DNA of 34,840 nucleotides from Streptosporangiaceae bacterium (GTDB lineage: Bacteria; Actinomycetota; Actinomycetes; Streptosporangiales; Streptosporangiaceae), in contig JASHOI010000092.1 of the NCBI GenBank assembly GCA_030041195.1, forward strand, positions 1 through 34,840. The letters run 5' to 3'. A program made the translations under genes and the position numbers. Numbering within the stretch: position 1 is the stretch's first letter; the number at the start of each line of letters is the position of its first letter. The notes under the pieces are model-generated. The model had not been told where the DNA came from, did no database searches, and saw nothing but the letters and a program-made list of their open reading frames with translations. Below are positions 1-7,227 of this stretch, piece by piece.

Positions 1-315
1 TGGGACGCGCTCGGGTCCTGGCACCTGATCGCGGCCGCGCCGCCGGACCTGAGCGTCGCCGACGTGCACCCGGGGGCCGAGGTGCTGGCGCGGCGGTCCC
101 GGCCGGACCTCATGATCACCGCGCGGACCGTGCTCGACCACGGCGGTGACATCGCCCGGGCAGCAGCTGAGCTGCACATCCACCGCACCACGCTGTACTA
201 CCGGCTGGACCGCATCGAGGCGCTGACCGGCGTCAACCTCAAGACCAGCCCGCAGCGCGACGCCCTGCACATGGCCCTGCGGCTGGCCGCCTACCGCCGC
301 GCCGCCGCCCCGTAA
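1..315 (+). CDS. PucR-family transcriptional regulator, C-terminal part (5' end outside window)
   Basis: The reading frame is open from the first base, so the gene begins upstream of the window. The visible part is about 104 residues. It carries the C-terminal helix-turn-helix typical of PucR/CdaR regulators: a TVLDHGGDIARAAAELHIHRTTLYYRLDRIE-like block, with HRTTLYYRLDRIE as the recognition-helix signature, followed by a short DALHMALRLAAYRR tail. Members of this family usually activate or repress a neighbouring catabolic operon in response to a small metabolite. The next genes, 201 bases downstream on the same strand, are a catabolic set, so it probably controls them; this is inference from position. 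The sensory N-terminal part cannot be assessed. Confidence 0.9.
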   Translation, partial: WDALGSWHLIAAAPPDLSVADVHPGAEVLARRSRPDLMITARTVLDHGGDIARAAAELHIHRTTLYYRLDRIEALTGVNLKTSPQRDALHMALRLAAYRRAAAP

Positions 316-343
316 TCACACCGAACCGGCGTCTGTTTAGTTA

Positions 344-389
344 TCGATGTACCGATGGGCTTGTTCTATTAGGCCCTCTGGTACATCGA
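344..389. promoter_or_regulatory. Inverted repeat ahead of the catabolic operon
   Basis: TCGATGTACC at 344-353 is matched perfectly in inverted orientation by GGTACATCGA at 380-389, with a 26-base spacer. It lies in the 200-base, comparatively A+T-rich gap between the PucR gene and the first oxidase gene. A pair of identical arms about three and a half helical turns apart is compatible with a dimeric regulator, plausibly the adjacent PucR protein. It could also form a long-looped hairpin. No convincing -35/-10 pair was recognised. Confidence 0.45.
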
Positions 390-423
390 CGCGCGCGCTG
401 CGCTGGTCATCCGGGGAACTGTT

Positions 424-435
424 CGACAAATGTCG
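424..435. promoter_or_regulatory. Short palindrome CGACA-AA-TGTCG
   Basis: CGACA at 424-428 and TGTCG at 431-435 form a 12-base palindrome in the untranslated region about 80 bases before the oxidase start. A similar core (CGACA-G-TGTCG) occurs at 6994-7004 ahead of a LuxR-type regulator, with a one-base spacer instead of two. Either may be an operator half-site pair, but short palindromes also arise by chance. Confidence 0.25.
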
Positions 436-515
436 GAAAAGAGCGGGGGTTCTTCCGCGCCGGGGCCGAAGTTTCGGCCGGGGTGCGCGCCTAGCGTCGT
501 GCACGGAGGAGCCCG

Positions 516-1670
516 ATGAGCACGAACAGCACGGACGTGATCGTGATCGGGGCCGGCGTGATCGGCGCGAGCTGTGCCTACCATCTCGCCCTGGCCGGCC
601 GCAGCGTCATGGTGGCCGAGGCCTTCGGCGGGCCGGCCGAGGGGAGCACCGGCCGGTCGTTCGCCTCGATCCGGTCGCAGTGGGCGGACCCGCTGAACAT
701 CGAGATGTCCTGGCGCAGCGTGCGGGTGTTCCGCTCGTTCCCCGCCAGCCACGGCATCGACGTGGGCTACCGGCCCACGGGCTACCTGCTGCTGGTACCG
801 GACGCGCAGTGGCAGGCGCAGCTCGAAGCCGTCGGCCTGCAGCGCGCGCACGGAATCCCGGTCGACGTGCTGGACACCCAGCAGGCCGCGCGGATAACCC
901 CGTTCGCGCCGGACGGCATCGCGGGCGCGACCTGGGGCCCGGCCGACGGCGTGGTCGACCCGCACCTGGTGACCCGCGCCTACCTGGACCTGGCGCGGGC
1001 CGCCGGTGCTCAGGTCAGGTACCGCTGCCGGATCCGCCGGATCGAGCCCGCCGCCGACACCGGCTGGGAGGTGACCGCGGGCACGGGGCCCGCCTGGCGC
1101 GCCGAGTACGTGGTGAACGCGGCCGGCGGGTGGGCGGGCGAGGTGGCCGCGCTGGCCGGGCTGACCGTCCCGGTGGTGCACTCCCGGCGCAACATCTACG
1201 CCACCGCCCCCGGCGCGCTGCCGGAGCCGCTGCCGATGACCATCGACCTCGGCACCGGCGTGTTCGTGCGCTCCGAGGGCCAGCGGCTGCTGTTCGGCGC
1301 CGCCCGGCCGGACCAGCCGGACGGCTACGACCTCGGCGTCGACTGGCCGTGGATGGAGTCGGCGCTCGAGCTCGGCGCCGCCCGGTTCCCGTGGCTGGCC
1401 GACCTGCCGCTGGACCGGTCCGGCTGCTGGGCCGGAACCTACGAGAACACCCCGGACCGGCACGGCATCCTCGGCCCGGATCCGGCGGCGCCGACCTGGA
1501 TCAACGCCTGCGGGTTCTCCGGGCACGGGCTGATGCAGGCGCCGGAGATCGGGCGGCTGGTCGCCGAGCAGATCGGGACCGGCGCCATCAGCAGCATCGA
1601 CACCAGTGCCCTGCGGCTGGACCGGTTCACCGCCGCGAACGCCAGCGACCGGGTCGGGCTGGTGTTCTGA
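516..1670 (+). CDS. FAD-dependent oxidoreductase, DAO family (glycine/D-amino acid or sarcosine oxidase-like)
   Basis: The protein has 384 residues, the usual size for single-subunit DAO-family amine oxidases or deaminating dehydrogenases. The N-terminus has the dinucleotide fold VIVIGAGVIGASCAYHLA (about residues 8-25), and the second FAD-contact block V-N-A-A-G-G-W-A lies near residue 200. The C-terminal TYENTPDRHGILG and GFSGHGLMQAPEIGRLVAE segments are typical of sarcosine/proline dehydrogenase-like members. Such enzymes oxidise a C-N bond of an amino acid or secondary amine to an imine. A clear Shine-Dalgarno sequence (GGAGGA, five bases from ATG) fixes the start. It is the first gene of a coupled operon whose next gene starts 15 bases after its stop. 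The exact substrate is unknown. Confidence 0.9.
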   Translation: MSTNSTDVIVIGAGVIGASCAYHLALAGRSVMVAEAFGGPAEGSTGRSFASIRSQWADPLNIEMSWRSVRVFRSFPASHGIDVGYRPTGYLLLVPDAQWQAQLEAVGLQRAHGIPVDVLDTQQAARITPFAPDGIAGATWGPADGVVDPHLVTRAYLDLARAAGAQVRYRCRIRRIEPAADTGWEVTAGTGPAWRAEYVVNAAGGWAGEVAALAGLTVPVVHSRRNIYATAPGALPEPLPMTIDLGTGVFVRSEGQRLLFGAARPDQPDGYDLGVDWPWMESALELGAARFPWLADLPLDRSGCWAGTYENTPDRHGILGPDPAAPTWINACGFSGHGLMQAPEIGRLVAEQIGTGAISSIDTSALRLDRFTAANASDRVGLVF

Positions 1671-1685
1671 CCGGAGGGAGGACCT

Positions 1686-2834
1686 ATGTACCCGACGTTG
1701 CAAACCGACCCCAAGCGCACGGGGTGGATCGAGACGACAGCCGCCGAGCTGAGCAGCTTCGGCGAAAGGCACCGCGAGGAACTCGACGACGCCAACCGCC
1801 ACAAGCGCTTCCCCCGCGAGCTGTACCGCGAGCTCGGCAAGCTCGGCTACCTCGGCCCGCTCGTTCCGCCCGAATACGGCGGGCTCGGCGGCGGCGTCCC
1901 CGAGTACGTCGTGATCAGCGAGGAGGTCGGCCGGCACGGCCTGGTGTCCGGGCAGATCGCGGCGCAGGGCCAGCGCTGGCTGCTCGACTGGGGCACCGGT
2001 GAGCAGAAGGACCGGTGGCTGCGCGGCATCGCGACCGGCGAGGCGGTGTTCTCCGAGTCGATCAGCGAGGTGAACGCGGGCTCGTCGTTCAAGGGCATGG
2101 AGTCGACCGCGACCAGGGACCGCGGCGACTGGCTGCTCAGCGGCGCCAAGACGCACGTGAACCTCGGCGCCGACTGCGACGTGACGCTGTTCTACGCCAA
2201 CGCCGAGGAGGGGCTGACCAGCTTCCTCGTGGACATGACGCTGCCCGGGATCGAGACCGCGGTGACCGACCCGGTGGGGCTGCGGCTGATCCGCACCGCC
2301 GACGTGATCTTCGACCGGGTGCGGGTGCCGGACGCGGCGCTGCTCGGGCCGCCCGGCGGCGGGCTGCAGACGTTCCTGTCCACGTTCAACATCAGCCGTC
2401 TCGGCAACGCCTCTGAGCTGATCGGCCTCGGTCGGCGCTCGCTGGAGCTCGGGCTGCGCTACGCGTCGCAGCGGCAGGTCGGCGACGGAAAGGTCACCGA
2501 CTTCCAGGGCATCCAGTGGCTGGTCGCCGACGCGTGGACCGCGCTGCAGGCGGCGTCGCTGGCCCGCGACGACGCCGCGGTCGCGCACGAACGCGGCGAG
2601 GACATCGCGCTGCGCACCACCACGGCCAAGCACCTGGCGATCACCGCGGCCGAGCAGGCCAGCGATGCCGCGTACAGCCTGACCGGCGGGCACGGGCTCT
2701 ACTTCGGCGAGCCGTACACCGACATCGCTGGCGACATCAAGGTGCTCAAGGTGGCCGGCGGCTCCGCGGAGATCATGCGCAACTACATCGCCCGCCGGGT
2801 GCTCAAGGACCCCGGACACGAGGGCCTGGCATGA
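1686..2834 (+). CDS. Acyl-CoA dehydrogenase-like flavoprotein, atypical active site
   Basis: The 382-residue protein is full length for the acyl-CoA dehydrogenase family. The N-terminal helical domain is followed by the flavin/substrate loop SESISEVNAGSSFKG (about 117-131), the beta-domain WLLSGAKTHVN, and a C-terminal helical domain ending GGSAEIMRNYIARRVL. In the common subfamily the catalytic Glu sits in a Y-E-G-T-x-E-I motif; here the corresponding stretch reads A-G-G-S-A-E-I, so that Glu is absent. The alternative helix-G Glu of isovaleryl-CoA dehydrogenases also appears to be replaced, by Ser in FNISRLGNASE. The enzyme may therefore use another base or do a different flavin reaction. 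GGAGGGAGG precedes ATG. The stop overlaps the start of the ligase gene, so the two are translationally coupled. Confidence 0.88.
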   Translation: MYPTLQTDPKRTGWIETTAAELSSFGERHREELDDANRHKRFPRELYRELGKLGYLGPLVPPEYGGLGGGVPEYVVISEEVGRHGLVSGQIAAQGQRWLLDWGTGEQKDRWLRGIATGEAVFSESISEVNAGSSFKGMESTATRDRGDWLLSGAKTHVNLGADCDVTLFYANAEEGLTSFLVDMTLPGIETAVTDPVGLRLIRTADVIFDRVRVPDAALLGPPGGGLQTFLSTFNISRLGNASELIGLGRRSLELGLRYASQRQVGDGKVTDFQGIQWLVADAWTALQAASLARDDAAVAHERGEDIALRTTTAKHLAITAAEQASDAAYSLTGGHGLYFGEPYTDIAGDIKVLKVAGGSAEIMRNYIARRVLKDPGHEGLA

Positions 2835-4240
2835 ACCTCGCCCAGGCGATCACGGAGCAGTCCGAGGCCCGGCCCGGGCTGCGCCTGGGCACCGTCGATG
2901 ACCAGCTGGAACTCGCCGACGCGGTGACCCTGGCCGCCGCGCGGGCCCGCGCGCTGCTCGACGGCGGGCTGCGCCCCGGGCAGCGGGTCGCGCTGGTCGC
3001 GCCCACCTCGACCGACTACCTGCTGACGTGGCTGGCCTGCCTGCTGGCCGGCACCCCGGTCGCGCTGGTCAACCCCAGCTACCCAGCCGAGCTGACCGGC
3101 CGGATGCTCGCGCCGCTCGCGCCCGACCTGGTCCTGGGCCCCGGCGAGATCGCGCTGGCCAGGACCGCCGGGCGGGCCGACCCGCAGGGCCTGCCGGGGC
3201 TCGGCGCCGGCGCGTTCGCCGTGGCGTGCTACATGCACACCTCGGGCACCACCGGCCTGCCCAAGTTCTGCGCGCAGACCCACGACTACTTCGCCAGGCT
3301 GGCCGCCGCCATGGCCGGGGCCCTGGACCTGCGCCCCGGCGACCGGGTGCTCGCGCCGCTGCCGCTGTTCCACATCAACCCCATGGGCTACGGCGTCATC
3401 ACCTCGCTGCTCACCGGCGCGGACGCGCTCACCACGGCGAGGTTCTCGGCCAGCGGGTTCTGGCCCGCGGTGACCGCCGAGCGGGTAACCGTGCTGATCC
3501 TGCACGCCCCGCCGGTGCAGATCCTCAAGCGCGCCACGTCGGCGCGCGACGCCGCCGGGCACCGGGTGCGCACGATGTTCTACGCCGACGCCGAGTTCCT
3601 GGCCCGGTTCGGCATCCCCGCCGCGGTATCCGGCTACGGCTCCACCGAGGCGGGCGGGATATCGCACCTGACCCGGTGGGCCGCTGGCGGCGGCGTCCCG
3701 GCCGACGCCAGCCGGCACGGCGGGCCCGGCCGGGCCGACATCGAGTGGCGGCTCGACCCGGACGGCCTGATCTTCGTGCGCGAGCGCGAGCGCGCCGCGC
3801 TGTTCGACGGCTACGTCACCGCGTCCGGGCTCGACCCGGCGCGCGACGCCGGCGGCTGGTTCGGCACCGGCGATCTGGGCCGCGCCGACGGCGACGACTA
3901 CCTGGTCTTCCTCGAGCGCGCCGCCGAGTCGATCAGGGTCAAGGGCGAGTTCGTGCCGATCCCGTTCGTGGAGGATCACCTCGCCGCGGTCCCCGGCCTG
4001 GCCGACCACGCGGTCTGGAAGCGCAAGGGCGGCCTGGTCGACGACGAGGTCGTGCTGTACGCGGTCGGTGACCCGCTGCCGCTCGACCAGCTGCGGACGC
4101 GGATCGCGGACCTGCCCGCGTTCATGCGGCCGGTGGCCGTCGCCAGGGTCGGCGCGCTGCCGCGGGACGCCGCCGCCGGGAAGGTGCAGCGCCGCCTGCT
4201 CGCCGACCAGCCGGTCCTCGACTGGGTCGAACTCTCATGA
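2831..4240 (+). CDS. AMP-dependent acyl-CoA synthetase/ligase
   Basis: The protein has 469 residues when started at the ATG that overlaps the preceding stop (ATGA). The frame is open further upstream, but that stretch lies wholly inside the acyl-CoA dehydrogenase gene. It has the phosphate-binding loop HTSGTTGLPK, the adenylate-binding GYGSTEAGG block, the GWFGTGDLGR motif with its conserved Asp, the hinge-region E-S-I-R-V-K-G-E-F-V, and a C-terminal GKVQRR with the catalytic Lys. It should adenylate a carboxylic acid and pass it to CoA or another thiol. It is slightly shorter than the usual 500-550 residues. Sitting between the dehydrogenase and a metal hydrolase, it probably activates the operon's carboxylate intermediate; the substrate is not predictable. 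Confidence 0.92.
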   Translation: MNLAQAITEQSEARPGLRLGTVDDQLELADAVTLAAARARALLDGGLRPGQRVALVAPTSTDYLLTWLACLLAGTPVALVNPSYPAELTGRMLAPLAPDLVLGPGEIALARTAGRADPQGLPGLGAGAFAVACYMHTSGTTGLPKFCAQTHDYFARLAAAMAGALDLRPGDRVLAPLPLFHINPMGYGVITSLLTGADALTTARFSASGFWPAVTAERVTVLILHAPPVQILKRATSARDAAGHRVRTMFYADAEFLARFGIPAAVSGYGSTEAGGISHLTRWAAGGGVPADASRHGGPGRADIEWRLDPDGLIFVRERERAALFDGYVTASGLDPARDAGGWFGTGDLGRADGDDYLVFLERAAESIRVKGEFVPIPFVEDHLAAVPGLADHAVWKRKGGLVDDEVVLYAVGDPLPLDQLRTRIADLPAFMRPVAVARVGALPRDAAAGKVQRRLLADQPVLDWVELS

Positions 4241-5085
4241 CCAGCCTTAACGTGACGCCAGCCCCCGATTGGGCGTACGGCATGGCCGATCTGCACGCGC
4301 ATGCGTCACCCAGCCTGCTGCCGAGGCATGGCGACGACCGCGCCACGGTCGCCGCGGAGCGCGCGGTGGGCTTCAGCACCGTGGTGCTCAAGGCCCACGA
4401 GGGCAGCACCGTCGAGCGCGCCACGGCGGTGGGCGGCGACACGTTCGGGGGGGTCGTCCTGAACAGCCCGGTCGGCGGGGCGAACCCGGACGCGGTGCAG
4501 GTGGCGGCGCGGCTCGGCGGGCGGGTGGTGTGGATGCCGACGGTGTCGGCGCGGACCCACAAGGCGGGCGCTGCGTCCCCGGAGCTCGCGGTGCACCGCG
4601 GGTTCGAGCTCGGGCTGGTCGAGGTGATCACCGAGGGGCGGCTGCGGCCGGAGTGGCTCGACGTGCTCGACGTGGTGGCCGGGCACGACCTGCTGCTGGC
4701 CAGCGGGCATCTTGCCGCGGCGGAGACCGTGACGCTGTTCACCGAGGCCCGGCGCCGCGGAGTGCGGCGGCTGCTGGTCAACCACCCGATGATGGCGTTC
4801 CTGGGCTGGAACGACGACGCCGCGGCCGCGCTGCGCGGCCTCGGCGCGTACCTGGAGCTCGGCATCCTGCCGGACCTGCTCGGCGGGCCGGGCCGGTCCA
4901 GCCTCGCCCTCACCGCCGGCTACCCGGCGTCGCTGCTGGCGTTCGGCGGCGACCTCGGTCACGCCGCGCACGACCCGCCAGCGGTGGCCGTCGCCCCGTG
5001 GCTGCACGCGCTGGAGCGCCGCGTCGGCGCGGCCCGGGCCGCCGCGATCATGACCACCCAGACCCGAGACCTGCTGCTGCCATGA
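4237..5085 (+). CDS. DUF6282-type metal-dependent hydrolase (amidohydrolase-like)
   Basis: The 282-residue protein opens with A-D-L-H-A-H-A-S-P-S (His20 and His22), the H-x-H start of an amidohydrolase/PHP-type TIM barrel. Further candidate metal ligands are H in VVLKAHEGST, SGHLAAAE, VNHPMMAF and the D/H-rich FGGDLGHAAHDPP near the C-terminus. This pattern matches what I know of the DUF6282 family, whose members sit in catabolic gene sets and lack a settled activity. It overlaps the ligase stop by four bases (ATGA). A C-N or ester hydrolysis, or a C-C hydrolysis of a pathway intermediate, would fit; this is inference. Family assignment is from memory of the motif, not from a search. Confidence 0.75.
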   Translation: MTSLNVTPAPDWAYGMADLHAHASPSLLPRHGDDRATVAAERAVGFSTVVLKAHEGSTVERATAVGGDTFGGVVLNSPVGGANPDAVQVAARLGGRVVWMPTVSARTHKAGAASPELAVHRGFELGLVEVITEGRLRPEWLDVLDVVAGHDLLLASGHLAAAETVTLFTEARRRGVRRLLVNHPMMAFLGWNDDAAAALRGLGAYLELGILPDLLGGPGRSSLALTAGYPASLLAFGGDLGHAAHDPPAVAVAPWLHALERRVGAARAAAIMTTQTRDLLLP

Positions 5086-5095
5086 GGGGGGATAG

Positions 5096-6163
5096 GTGGT
5101 GAGCACGGTCGCGCTGCTGCCGGGGGACGGAATCGGCGCCGAGGTCCTCGAGGGCCCGGTGGCGTTCCTGCGCGGGCTGGAACGCGACGGCGCGCCGGTC
5201 CGGGTGACCGGGCCATGGCCGTACGGGACCACCGGGTGGATGCAGACCGGCTCGATCCTGCCCGCGCAGACGGTCGCCGCGTGCCGGGACGCCGACGTGA
5301 TCCTCTCCGGTGCGGTCGGCACGCACCCCGGCGTCACCGCCGAGCAGTGCCCGAACCCCGAGGCCGCGCTCATCGAGCTGCGGCACGTCTTCGACCTGCG
5401 GATCAGCGTGCGCACCGTGTGCGTCCCCGGGGCGCGGGACGTGACGATCGTGCGCAACATCACCGGGGGAGCGTACGCGGGCCCGGGCCGGCACACCGAG
5501 AGCGACGGGACCGGCCCGGCCGAGGACCTGCTGGTGCTCGAGCCCGCCCGGGTGCAGGAGGTGTTCGACATCGCGGTCGGCTACGCGAGGGCGGGCAACG
5601 GCGGCCGGGTGATCAGCGTGGACAAGGCCAGTGTGTTCGCCACGTCCCGGCTGTGGCGGCGGATCGCGCACGCGACGGCCGCGGCCTCGGGGATCGCGAT
5701 CGCCGACGTGAACGTCGACCGGGCCGCCTACGAGCTGGTCGCGCGCGCCGACCTGCCCTCGGTGATCGTCACCGAGGGGATCTTCGGCGACATCCTGTCC
5801 GACGTGGTGTGCGCCAGGGCGGGCTCGCCCGCGCTGTGCGGATCGGCGACGATCAACCCCGACCGCAGGTTCGGGCACGGCGCCACCGCGCTGTTCGAGC
5901 CCGCGCACGGCTCGTCGCCGCACCGCACCGGGAGCCGGAGGTCGAACCCGGCCGGCGCCTGGCTGGCCCTGGCCGACCTGCTCGCCTGGTGCCCGGATCT
6001 GGCCGGGCTCGGCCTGCACGCCGTGGTCCGCCGCGGGCTCGACGGGGTGCTCGCGGGCGGCCCGCCGACCTACGACCTGGCCCCGGCCGGGGCCGAGACC
6101 ATCGGCCTCGACGAGTTCAACGCCCGGGTGCTCGACGCGATGACCCTGGAGGCGCCCCGATGA
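5096..6163 (+). CDS. Isopropylmalate/tartrate dehydrogenase-like NAD-dependent beta-decarboxylating dehydrogenase
   Basis: The protein has about 355 residues, normal for the isocitrate/isopropylmalate dehydrogenase family. The N-terminal LLPGDGIGAEV, the middle NITGGAYAGPGR, S-V-D-K-A-S-V-F-A-T-S (catalytic Lys region), the Mg-site G-I-F-G-D-I-L-S-D and the C-terminal F-E-P-A-H-G-S-S-P cofactor segment are all in order. These enzymes oxidise a 2-hydroxy acid and usually decarboxylate the beta-keto acid. A purine-rich AGGGGGGATAGGT lies before two in-frame GTG codons (5096 and 5099), either of which may be the start. Placement in a catabolic operon away from leucine genes argues against a leuB housekeeping role. 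Tartrate/malate-type or unknown hydroxy-diacid substrates are possible. Confidence 0.88.
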   Translation: MVSTVALLPGDGIGAEVLEGPVAFLRGLERDGAPVRVTGPWPYGTTGWMQTGSILPAQTVAACRDADVILSGAVGTHPGVTAEQCPNPEAALIELRHVFDLRISVRTVCVPGARDVTIVRNITGGAYAGPGRHTESDGTGPAEDLLVLEPARVQEVFDIAVGYARAGNGGRVISVDKASVFATSRLWRRIAHATAAASGIAIADVNVDRAAYELVARADLPSVIVTEGIFGDILSDVVCARAGSPALCGSATINPDRRFGHGATALFEPAHGSSPHRTGSRRSNPAGAWLALADLLAWCPDLAGLGLHAVVRRGLDGVLAGGPPTYDLAPAGAETIGLDEFNARVLDAMTLEAPR

Positions 6164-6600
6164 CCACGCCGTTCCGCGAACTGCACCACGTCTGCATCGT
6201 CGTCCGCGACATCGAGACCAGCGTCGCGTTCTACGAATCGATCGGGATCGGGCCGTGGCAGGATTACCCGCCGCTCACCGAGTACACCCGGCTCACGGTG
6301 CCGAACCCGGACGCGTTCTACGCGCTGAAGTACAAGCTCGCCAACGTCGGCGGCGTGCAGCTGCAGCTCTGCCAGCCGCCGGAACTCGACTGCCCGCAAC
6401 GGCGTTTCCTCGACACGCGCGGCGAGGGCGTTTTCCATATCGGCTTCGAGTCCGACCTCGATGAAGCCGCCGCGGCCGCGGCGGGCCTCGGCCTGAACGT
6501 GCTGGCACGCGGGCAGCGGGACAACGGCTCGGGATTCATCTACTTCGATACCGCCGACGAGGCCGGGGTCGTGCTGCTGGCCCGCAAGACCGCCAGGTAG
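6160..6600 (+). CDS. VOC-superfamily protein, methylmalonyl-CoA epimerase-like
   Basis: The protein has 146 residues, started at the ATG overlapping the dehydrogenase stop; the frame is open upstream but only inside the neighbour. It has the two-module glyoxalase/VOC fold. Module 1 begins F-R-E-L-H-H-V-C-I-V-V-R-D and ends G-V-Q-L-Q-L; module 2 runs from G-V-F-H-I-G-F-E to G-V-V-L-L-A-R. Methylmalonyl-CoA epimerases coordinate metal by His, Gln, His and Glu. His, Gln and His have counterparts here, but the final Glu position is occupied by Leu, so metal binding may be altered. It could epimerise or isomerise a CoA-thioester or hydroxy acid made by the operon. It is the last of six tightly spaced genes. 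Confidence 0.85.
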   Translation: MTTPFRELHHVCIVVRDIETSVAFYESIGIGPWQDYPPLTEYTRLTVPNPDAFYALKYKLANVGGVQLQLCQPPELDCPQRRFLDTRGEGVFHIGFESDLDEAAAAAAGLGLNVLARGQRDNGSGFIYFDTADEAGVVLLARKTAR

Positions 6601-6629
6601 CGCGCGCTCTCTGCTGCGATACTAGGGCG

Positions 6630-6899
6630 ATGCCCGAGACCGTCATCCCCATGTCGACCACGGACAGCCTCCTGGAAGCGCAGCACCAGGGTCACGTGAT
6701 AAATCGCGCGTGCATATTGACAAGTCGTGACCATCCCAATCCGGGATCGGCCAGGGACGGGCTCGCCGAGTGGGCGCATAAAAATAACTTCGACGCGGTG
6801 GTCGGCGTCCGTTTCGTGGCCACCGCCGAGGTGCTCACGCCGGCCGAGATAACCACCGAAGTCAAATGGGCGGCCTACGGGACGGCGATCGGCTGGTAG
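6630..6899 (+). CDS. Small YbjQ/UPF0145-like protein
   Basis: The 89-residue protein has a C-terminal half (L-A-E-W-A-H-K-N-N-F-D-A-V-V-G-V-R-F, then W-A-A-Y-G-T-A-I) that resembles the YbjQ/UPF0145 signature, where A-N-A-V-V-G-V-R-F is followed by a V-x-A-Y-G-T-A strand. That family forms small pentameric proteins of unknown function, sometimes called heavy-metal-binding-like. The N-terminal half is less conserved. Codon use is less G/C-biased than in the neighbours, with several AAT/ATA/AAA codons. A GATACT hexamer at 6618-6623 lies seven bases before the ATG, so the message may be leaderless. It is probably transcribed separately from the operon before it. The match is by eye. Confidence 0.6.
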   Translation: MPETVIPMSTTDSLLEAQHQGHVINRACILTSRDHPNPGSARDGLAEWAHKNNFDAVVGVRFVATAEVLTPAEITTEVKWAAYGTAIGW

Positions 6900-6983
6900 C
6901 CGCCGGATGGCTCGGCCCACGCGGGGAGCGCCGACGTTGGCCCAGGTCTGACCGATGCCCGACGCCGAGTGCCTGGTCTAGCG

Positions 6984-7005
6984 GTCTAGACGACGACAGT
7001 GTCGT
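6984..7005. promoter_or_regulatory. Paired palindromes, candidate operator
   Basis: GTCTAGAC (6984-6991) is immediately followed by ACGACA-G-TGTCGT (6993-7005, perfect six-base arms). Together they form a dense dyad block about 220 bases before the LuxR-type regulator start. An autoregulatory site is possible; this is inference. Confidence 0.35.
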
Positions 7006-7157
7006 GGCTTTCTAGAGATAGCATTGTGGTTGATCTCAGGAAGTATTCAGCGGGTATAGCGACAATGATCCCTAATACATGAAAGGCAGCGATAGCGGTC
7101 GCACGGGTGTAAACCGATTCCTGTTCCAGAGCGTCGAGCTAATGTGATGTCGCCAGA

Positions 7158-7190
7158 GTCCGGCACTCGTTAGCGATGACGAGCCCGGAC
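7158..7190 (+). promoter_or_regulatory. Stem-loop in the leader of the LuxR-type regulator
   Basis: GTCCGG (7158-7163) pairs with CCGGAC (7185-7190) and CTCGT (7166-7170) with ACGAG (7179-7183), leaving a CA/C internal bulge and the loop TAGCGATG. It ends 37 bases before the start codon. It has no U-tract, so it is more likely a leader structure or operator dyad than a terminator. Confidence 0.35.
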
Positions 7191-7227
7191 ACCCGCGCCC
7201 TGGCGACCCGCATGTGGGGGGTGCGCG

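Larger units (their letters stand above)
6900..7227. other. Intergenic region upstream of the first LuxR-type regulator
   Basis: These 328 bases hold no credible gene. They are A+T-richer than the flanks and contain three closely spaced CTAG-bearing words (6978-7014), an 8-base palindrome GTCTAGAC at 6984-6991, the palindrome ACGACA-G-TGTCGT at 6993-7005, and a stem-loop at 7158-7190. The clustering of palindromes suggests the promoter/operator of the regulator gene. No standard -35/-10 pair could be chosen with confidence. Confidence 0.5.

Noticed and set aside
347..2002. Long plus-strand frame of 551 codons overlapping the first oxidase
   Set aside because: Its Arg/Gly/Ala-rich sequence is a shifted-frame shadow of the two recognised genes with good ribosome sites.
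369..2819. Long minus-strand open frame opposite the oxidase and dehydrogenase genes
   Set aside because: It is low-complexity, Arg/Gly/Pro/Val-rich and lacks any domain; it mirrors the G/C-biased codons of the true plus-strand genes.
5096..6163. Leucine biosynthesis leuB
   Set aside because: The family is right, but the catabolic context and lack of other leucine genes argue against naming it leuB.
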